Shown here: piece by piece, positions 33,801-42,800 of the stretch | Layout: each line of letters begins with the position of its first letter | Position numbering within the stretch: the first letter of the stretch is position 1 | From: Serripes groenlandicus | Taxonomy: Eukaryota; Mollusca; Bivalvia; Cardiida; Cardiidae | DNA: 64,000 nt | NCBI GenBank assembly: GCA_031761405.1 | Contig: JASEVX010000010.1 | Span: 15,433,800-15,497,799, forward strand | Reading direction: 5' to 3' | The notes under the pieces: generated by a model | Databases searched by the model: none | Told to the model about the DNA's origin: nothing | Seen by the model: the letters and a program-made list of their open reading frames with translations, nothing else | Made by a program: the position numbers and the translations under genes

Positions 33801-36800
33801 AGCACGTGTTTTCCATTTTCAAAAATATATTTTAAGAAAGTCGATTATCTTTGGTTGCATGCTGTGTTATACCACGTTCAACATTTGTTTCGTTGTATCA
33901 CGGCGTTTCCTGGGTAAGTTACTAGTACTACGTGTCCATTTATCCTGTAACATTTAGGTCAGTCGTAATGCTTTACCCTACAATTTAGTTTGCACTATAG
34001 GTTAAATTTAAGTCATAGCAATTGTTAAAAAATAAGATGTATAGAAAAAATGTACTGCATGTACGTTCAACCTCCATTTAAGATCTTAGAGAGGATAATT
34101 CAAGAGATAAATATTTACTTTTTGTGTTCTGTAGTTTGCATTTTTTACACATTCACGTATGTTATGTTATGTTAATATGTTTGTACGATGATGATCCGTA
34201 TTTTAGATCAAATCAATAAACTTATGTTCTGTTCTGTTCTGTTCTGTTAAAGATTAGCAATTAAATTCCTTCTTTATTTCATTGTAAATCAACACATTTC
34301 AACCTATCAATTGTCACACTTTCTTCGTGTTTTACAGGTAGATGAGAGTTACCTAACACCTTTAAAATAATCCATAACCCTTTCCATCATACAGACGCTT
34401 TATGACATCTCTGCAGCAGACAGCTTTTTGAAAACATAGTGACAAAAGAAGAAATTGCTCAAAACGTGCAATTTCTCCTTTTGCCACAATGTTTTCCACT
34501 TTTAGTCATAGGTTATCCATTCAATTATAGAGATTTTCTATTGTTTGACAAAATATGTTCATAGTCGTCTGCTGCAGAATTGTTGTATGAGGAAAAGGGT
34601 TAACACAGTGGAGATCATGTTTTATGCACACACAAAAAACGGAATCATTCCGTGAATATGATTCCCGTCATTTTCAGAGAAGATTTTTAATAGTCTTTCC
34701 TTTGCCTGCTATAGCAACCATAATTCTATATAAATCTACATGGAATTGAATTGTTTGAAATATTTTTAAAGAGAAGAACTTAAGGAACATTTGTATTTAA
34801 TTATTGAAAGAAATAACGGACGCACTTCGTGTTCCGGTGAGCTATAATGTTAGTGAGTCTTATTTTCTTTTAAAAGATCCATGGCTTACTACCAAATAGG
34901 TGCTATAACGTAAACAGGGGTTCGATACCAAACAACAAATGTTAACCCTTTCCCACATATAGACGCTTTCTGATGCAGACGGCTATTTGAAAACATATTG
35001 ACAAAAGAAGAAATTGCACAAAACGTGCAATTTCTCCTTTTGCCACAATGTTTTCTACTTTTAGTCATAGGTTATCCATTCAATTATAGAGATTTTCTAC
35101 TTTTTTTACAAAATATGTTCAAAGTCGTCTTTTTAAAACGATGTGGCAAAAGAGGAAATTGGTCGTGATGAGCAATGTCTCCCTTTTCCACAATGTTTTC
35201 AACTCTATTCAATGATTAAGCTTTCAAGTATGGATTTTTACCAGAAGTTTTCAAAGTCGTCTGCTGTAGATTTGTTGTATGTTGGAGAGGGTTAACACAT
35301 TTCATAGATTACCGGATCTGAGAAATTTGATATGCTCGGTCACAATACATATTTAACTTTAAAGAAGACGAATTTATTGACGATTTGGGCGTTAAGTATG
35401 TTATGGTAAGGAGTGCGTCAATAGTTACGTTCATAAAAAACTCATTTTAACCCTTGTTCACAAACAGACGCTTTCTGACACAACTTCAGCAGACAAATTT
35501 TGACAACACTTTGGCAAAAGGAGAAATTGCTCATAATAAGCAATTTCTTCTTTTGTCACAATGCTTTCAACTCCATATTCAATAATTACATTTTTATTTT
35601 ACACATATTTTCAACAATCTTAACAAGGTGTTTTCAAAATCGTCTGCGGCAGATTCGCAACGAGTCGGAAAGGGTTAAAATCAATAAACATTCAATTTCG
35701 AATCCATAAACTTGATCCATTCACTTTTCTGTATATATATATGCATGCATCCTAACCAAGACGACGGCAGTCGACTGAATGACTTGGAGGAGTAGAGTTA
35801 CTTGATTTGGGATTTTGAAAGATAATCGCATCGTTAATTTTCAGTTCGATTAAAAAAAGTAAGTTGGGTGATTTGTTAGGGAAAATGCGTTATATGTGGG
35901 GGTTTCATTTTTTAATTTCTAACGTAGATTGTGTAAAATTATTTTTAACCGTTTTACATTCTAGACATAAAAAAACTATTTTAACAGTCAGTTGCTTTGA
36001 GAACAGACCGCCTCAATTTAACTAGGAACTAGTATAAATTAAATTTCTATTTTGTTGTGCGCTTGACTTGAAATAATATAAAACAATAATATGAGCCGAA
36101 ATTACCAGAAAACCAACATTGTGGACTCTGCGTAAAGTATCGACCCGGATCAGCCTTAGCATGCCGCGCAGACTTACCCGGACAGACACTTTTCGCCTCC
36201 TGTTGATTTTCTGTTTCAGGAATCACTACTCTATCTATCCCCCCTTAGACGGAATGTGTCGGCCGGATCAGTCTGCGCGGACAGCGCAGGCTGATCTGGT
36301 CGATACATTACGCAGATATATTGATATGAGCCGTCCCGCGAGAAAACCAACATTGTGGACTCAGCGTAAAGTATCGACCCGGATTTTAAAAATGGTTGTA
36401 GTGGCTGCTCAGGACTGCGCATGCTGATCTGGGTCGATACATTATGCAGAGTCCATAATGTTGGTTTATTCGTGGAACGGCTCATATTTAGTTAGAAATT
36501 ATTAATTGAAATTACTAACAGGTGTGTTGCTAGGCAACTGAAAAGGTGTGCCAACTTTTTAGAAAACAGATTATAATATACATGTAATTTGAACAAATCG
36601 TTCATAATATAATGATACTTTTTTTTTCTCGCTTTTAATGGCTTTGGATAGAAGTAATTGTTATTCGTGGTATACAGTTATAAGCATTCTTCTTGGGTAA
36701 AACCTAGCCGGTAGAGCGTTTTCAAATAGTGCATTATAGAACACAATTCAACATTTATTATCTATAATCATAAGTATGGTGAAAAACAATATACCGTATA

Positions 36801-39800
36801 ATATGATAAGTATGTATACAAAGAATAGAATGTTTCGATATGCACACCGATCTCAGTCCACACTGTTCTCAGTCGAGTTTTGTTTCATGTAGTGCAGGAT
36901 AAGTCTTAAAGTAAGGATATACGATTTATTTACTAGCGGGATGTTTACATCTAATCATGAATGAGCGCGACTTCCCGTGTAAGGGTACATCGTCTGCCAA
37001 AAGGCTAGACAGTTCGTTTAATCCTTCCCCCTGGTACTGACGAATTTACACGCCTTTGTAGCAGCTAGACGTCTTTTATTGATATTGTGAGCAAAGGGGG
37101 GAAATTTCGCTAAACCAGCAGTTCCCGTTTTCTAACAACGACACTTATTTAATATAATACGTCTTCTAAAATATTCTGGAGAATAATGCGATGAATCTGT
37201 TAATATAAAATCCGCATTTTTGGAATAGTGTTGAAAACAGTGTGGCAAAAGGAGAAATTTCGAGCACTTTCTCCTTTTGCCTCAATGTTTTCAAATGCCG
37301 TCTGCGTTAGAGTGTGGGAAATTATAAAAATCAATATTATCATTATAATTATTATTATTCATTATTATTATTTTTATTATAATTATTATTATTCATTATT
37401 ATTATTCATTATTATTATTTTTATTAAAAATATTATTAATATTATTATTATCATTATTATTATTTTTATTATAATAATTATTATTATTCATTAATATTAT
37501 TATTATAATTATTAATAATATTATTATTATCATTATTAATAATATTATTATTATCATTATTATAAATATTAATAATATTATTAGTATCATTATTATAAAT
37601 AGTATAATGATCATCATAATTATAAATAGTATAATGATCATCATAATTATTATTGTTAATACAAAACAAATAATAATTATAATTATTTATTATTATCATT
37701 ATTATAATTATTTTTATTATTTTAATGCAATACAAATAATAATCATAATTATTTATTATTATCATTAATATAAATATTATTATCATCATTATTTTTATTC
37801 CAAAACAGATTTCCAAAAAAAAAGCAGCCATACCAGAATAATGGGTGCGTGTCACAGTATGAAAAAGATTGTAAAGTGCGGTGGGGACAAACCGGGGAAA
37901 GGTCATGGGAGAAAAGGGTCCGCTGACTCCCATCACTCCCATCACTCCCATCATTCCCATCACTCCCATAAAGGAAAAGGGCACGGTAGGCGGGGTTCCA
38001 AAGATTCTGACGATTCACACCACGGAAAAGGAAAGAAGAAGGGACACGACTAGCCAACTCTCTGCCAGTTTATTATTCACCGTCTATAGTTTTAATTATT
38101 TTCCAGACATTTCTATCGAATGTTCGATCTGCATTGAGATTCAACAAAACAACAAGGATTCCACGAAAGAGACAGTTTACAAAATGTATATTGAACTAAG
38201 TTATTATTTAAACATATATATGTACTGTTGTCCGAAACCTCGCTATGTATTTATACTATGCTTTTGAGATAAGATGTGAGTTCCTGAATGGCGGCACTGT
38301 ATAGGTTTTTTTTATGTTGATGGTGTGTTTTTTGTTGTTCTTTTCTTCAAACATGTATGAACAAATACTAACATCGTTCAGAAATAACATGTATAATTTT
38401 TCTAACATTACTATTTGAACCTGTTGTCGTATTTGTGTATTAAAACCTGTCATTGCATAACATTGATATTTGATTGTATATATGTTTTTGTAACATTGTG
38501 TGTATATATAGTCCGAAGGTCTGATTATGCAATACAACTTTCGTTTCGTTTCGTATATACATATCTTTGTCATTGCTGTGTCTCCTGCTTTAGGAGGGTG
38601 GCACCTGGCGATAATTTCTACGTCGACTGTCCGTCACGCGTTCGTTTACCAACAGTATGCTAGGAGACACGTGTGTGCTTTCTACGATATATCTGCAATA
38701 GGTGTTCGGGGGAAGGAATGATTGCACCGACAAAGTTTTCATTTACAATACATTTCTGTTGTTTTTTCCAGGGTTTAAGATTACGTACAATGCGTGTTTT
38801 TTTTTATTATTATTGCAATAAACTGTTATCGGGGGCGTAGCTTGGCAATAATCAATGTGTAGGCCGTCTCGTGAGAAAATCAACATTGTGGACCCTAAGC
38901 ATGCCACAAAGGCGTACCAGGATATACACTTTTCGCTTCCTGTGGATTTTCTGTTTCGGGAATCACTACTCTATCTATTCCCCCCTTAGACGGAATGTGT
39001 CGGCCGGATCAGTCTGCGCGGACAGCGCAGGCTGATCTGGTCGATACATTACGCAGATGTGTATCTCCGCAGCTGCATTTTGGGGCATTGTTAGAACAAA
39101 TGTGTAGGCACGTGCCTACAGTGCCTAAAGTGAGCTACGCCCCTGGTTATATATCGGGTAGTTCGAGCATCTTTTATACACATGTTTATTTATTCTTCTC
39201 ATCCTTTCGTTTTATATAAAAAGAAGGTTTTTCTATGGTTTGGTGTTAGAGTTTCTGTATTTTGTTCCGACTTCTTATAATACTATTTCCTTTGAAATTA
39301 ACCGATTTGTAAAATTAATGGGTTCTTTTTCAACAAGATTTCAGTTCTATTACGGCGACCAGTTCACATACCCATGTGGTTCCTGGCTTACATGCGCTGG
39401 TCATAACTCCACGAACATAATAGTCACCGCCAAGATGGTTACCGTTCTAGCCAGTTGGTGGTTGACGCATGGCACATGGATTTATGTCAACCATCAGATA
39501 AATTAAATAGATAGGTGTTGTTCGCGATATACTGAGATACAGTATAAACTAAGACCCGCCCGGGTAAATGATTCATTTATATTGTTTCGTTTGTTACTAT
39601 ATTTCTTATATACCATACAAAGGCTACAGACATATTTCTGAGCAATTTCTTCATTTTCCACAATACTTTCAAAAGCCGTCCGTTTTAAAGAGCTTCAGAA
39701 GTTGTCCATATAAGGGAAAGAGATGACTAATCTAAATAACGTACCACGAAATATCACGTGCTAGATCACATCCGGGCCTCTACATGTTAAATTTTTAACA

Positions 39801-42800
39801 TGTACTTGCTTAAACAAAGCAGACGGCATTTATTCGGCTGTTTACGAAAATAATTCAAGTTCAGAATATAAACCAAATACTGAGTTCATCATCAACAATT
39901 TCTCAGTATGCTCTACACAGCTTTCAATTGTCGATTGCTGCAGATGCTTCAAACTTCGTCTGTATGTGGGAAAGGGTTAATATCACTGACGACGATACAA
40001 GGAGTAGGAAATCAGCGGGATAAGGGTAACATAAACACGTGAGCCGTTCCGCGAGAAAACCAACCTGCTGGTACTTGCATAATGTGTCGATCCAGATCAG
40101 CGCAGGCTAATCCGGGCAGACACATTCCGTTTTCAGGGGGATTGAGGTATAGAGTAATGATTCCTGAAACAGAAAATCCACAGGAAGCGAAAAGTGTATG
40201 TCCGGGTTAGCCTGCGCGGCATGCTTAGGCTGATCCGGGTCGATACAATGTTTGTTTTTCTCGTGGGACGGCTCATGTTGAGTTAGAAGGCAACAGGATA
40301 GAGCATGGTCAGACGGCGTAGAGCAGACGGCTAGCCTGGCTCTAAACTGGTGGCACAGGGTTCACAAAATCGGTCCATCCGAAAACGGTAAATCAAGTTT
40401 TAAACACTTAACTGTTCGTGTTTAACACATACATGAGTCGACCTGAGTACAGAAGGTTTACCCTAAGGGGGGGGGGGGGGGGGGGGGGGGGTATCGTCGA
40501 ATGGGCTCAGGTACAGGCATACACCAATCATGGCGGCGCCCCCTGGACATGGTGAAGCAACCAACCAACTGTAGATACAACACGTGTGTGGACCAACCGG
40601 CTAACATTTCAAACTTTGAAAGTAGGTTGCTTCATTACTAATGAGCCATCCCGCGAGAAAACCAACATTGTGGTCTTTGCGTGAAGTATCGACCCGGATT
40701 AGCCTAAGCATGCCGCGCAGGCTTACCCGGATAGACACTTTTAGCCTCCTGTGGATTTTCTGTTTTAGGAACCATTACTATATACCTCTATCCCTCTGAG
40801 ACGGAATGTGTCGGCCCGGATCAGTCTGCACGGACTGCGCAGGCTGATCTGGGTCGATACATTACGCAGAGGTCATATGTTCGTTTTCTCGCAGGACGGC
40901 TCATTTATGTATTGCTTCCAATAATCAAGTTGTAATGGTCCACTTACTTTAGAGTTTGCGAAAGATATATCGGTATATAAGGGGAGCTGACCAATCTAGT
41001 CGCCATTGTTGGTTCATGCCAGACGTACCTTTGATTGACTGTTCTAATCGGTTCTCTATCGTATCGAAGACTTTCTCCAGGTCGTCCAAGACTTTTGACA
41101 TCGCTTCCTCGTTCACCACTACGGCCAGTCGCTCCTCTGAGGTTTTAATCTTCGCGGTCATTTCCGCCTGACTCTCCTTGGGCAACTTCTTCTGCGCTGC
41201 TTTCATACCGTCTATCATGCCCTGCAGTCTTTTAACTGTTTAAAAAAATGGAGACTTTTGTATCACTGAGTTTAGAAAGAAAATGGCAAAGATTGTATCC
41301 CTTTCCTACGCTTTCTGACACCTCTACCGTCAGACGACATTAGAAAAGAAGTGGTAAAAGTAGAAATTGTTATATTCGATAATTATGCTTTCATTTATAG
41401 AGCTTTCCAACGTTTTTGCCGAGACGGTATCAAATTCGTCTACTGCAGATTTTTTTGTATGAAGGAAAGGTTTTTTTGTATGAAGGAACCTATGCTTTTC
41501 ATTCAAATCTGATAGACCTTGATCAGGGTCCATATTGACTAACCATTCTAAATTGCTTCTAGTTATAAAACTAGCAAAATTATCATAATTAGATGGATAC
41601 AATATGTCGTATTGACTAACTATGTTTATAACAATAACAGGTCTGTATTTGAGCCGCGTCTAGCGATGTTGGCACTAAAGGCAATCGCGTACAGAGAAGA
41701 CTCGGGGTGCATCCGCACAGTCTTACCAGGGTCTTCATCGTCCGCATATAGGTCATATATACCTAAATTGACCGTCGGGGAAAGAAACTTGAAGTGAATC
41801 CCCACAAGTTCTATGTCAATATAGTTTAAAAATGATGTCATAGGCTATACACCTAATTGGATGATACATTTTGTATTGATTGGGAATGCAGAGCTGTAGA
41901 TAAAGGGCATTTCTTCTAAAATCCTTATCTAACACTTAAATCCTATGTTGTGGGTACTCAAAAGAATCGTCTTAGTCAGACGATGCTTTTGAGTACCCAC
42001 AACATAGGCTTTGGTTAAGTAGTAAAGATGATATTGTGGGGGAAAGACCACTTTTCCTTATCTAGTGAATGCGTGTTTGCACAGGCTTACACCAATCTCC
42101 GATGTTCGGATGGGCAACTGGACCAAGTGCGGTAAACGTATTCGCTTTAGAGCCGACATGTCGATAGTTCGAATGTTGAATATATAGATGTACATACAAT
42201 GATACATATTGTGGAAAATAATTAATAGCGTACAAGCACATAAAACAATCGGTCCAATGCACGCGAAATGAGGTAGACTCGGTACCAGAATGCTCGTATA
42301 ATCAATTTTAGCTATGTACACAAACCAACGCATATTCACGAAGGAACCGTGGGGACATTTGTTTGTTTGTAATATTGGGGTTTTACGCCGTTCTCGACAT
42401 TATTTCAGTTGTATCACGGCGATAGTTCACTTGTTCATCATCTCTGTGCCAGGGAATTCCAACTTAACCGTTGCGCCGCGACTGGGGATCGAACCCGGGT
42501 CGACCGGTTCCTAATCCCCGACGCTAACCACTCGGCCATGGCGGGTTCAAACCGTTTGATAAACTTTCGAGAGCAATGGACTGATTGTCTGCGCTTTACA
42601 TCAGTCAATACATTTTCAAAATAAATGTTATTTTGTCCTCACCTGCGCCAGCTTTGTTCATCATCTTCGACACAACTTTAGGAAGACGCAATTCATTTGT
42701 ACAGAACTGGCGATTGGCCAAAATGCCGTATGAGATATGGTCAATTGGTACCCGATGTAACAATTGCCGTAATTCACGTACGTCCTGTCCTATGGGCGTT

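Noticed and set aside
37228..37984. Long Ile/Asn ORFs on both strands
   Set aside because: Products of the ATT trinucleotide tract.
41626..41841. Minus-strand ORF as an extra GDAP1 exon
   Set aside because: Exons 42643-42825 and 41029-41235 already join in phase, and the ORF residues do not resemble GDAP1.
42409..42624. ORF with GDRTRVDRFLIPDANHSAMAG
   Set aside because: Antisense tRNA-SINE translation again.
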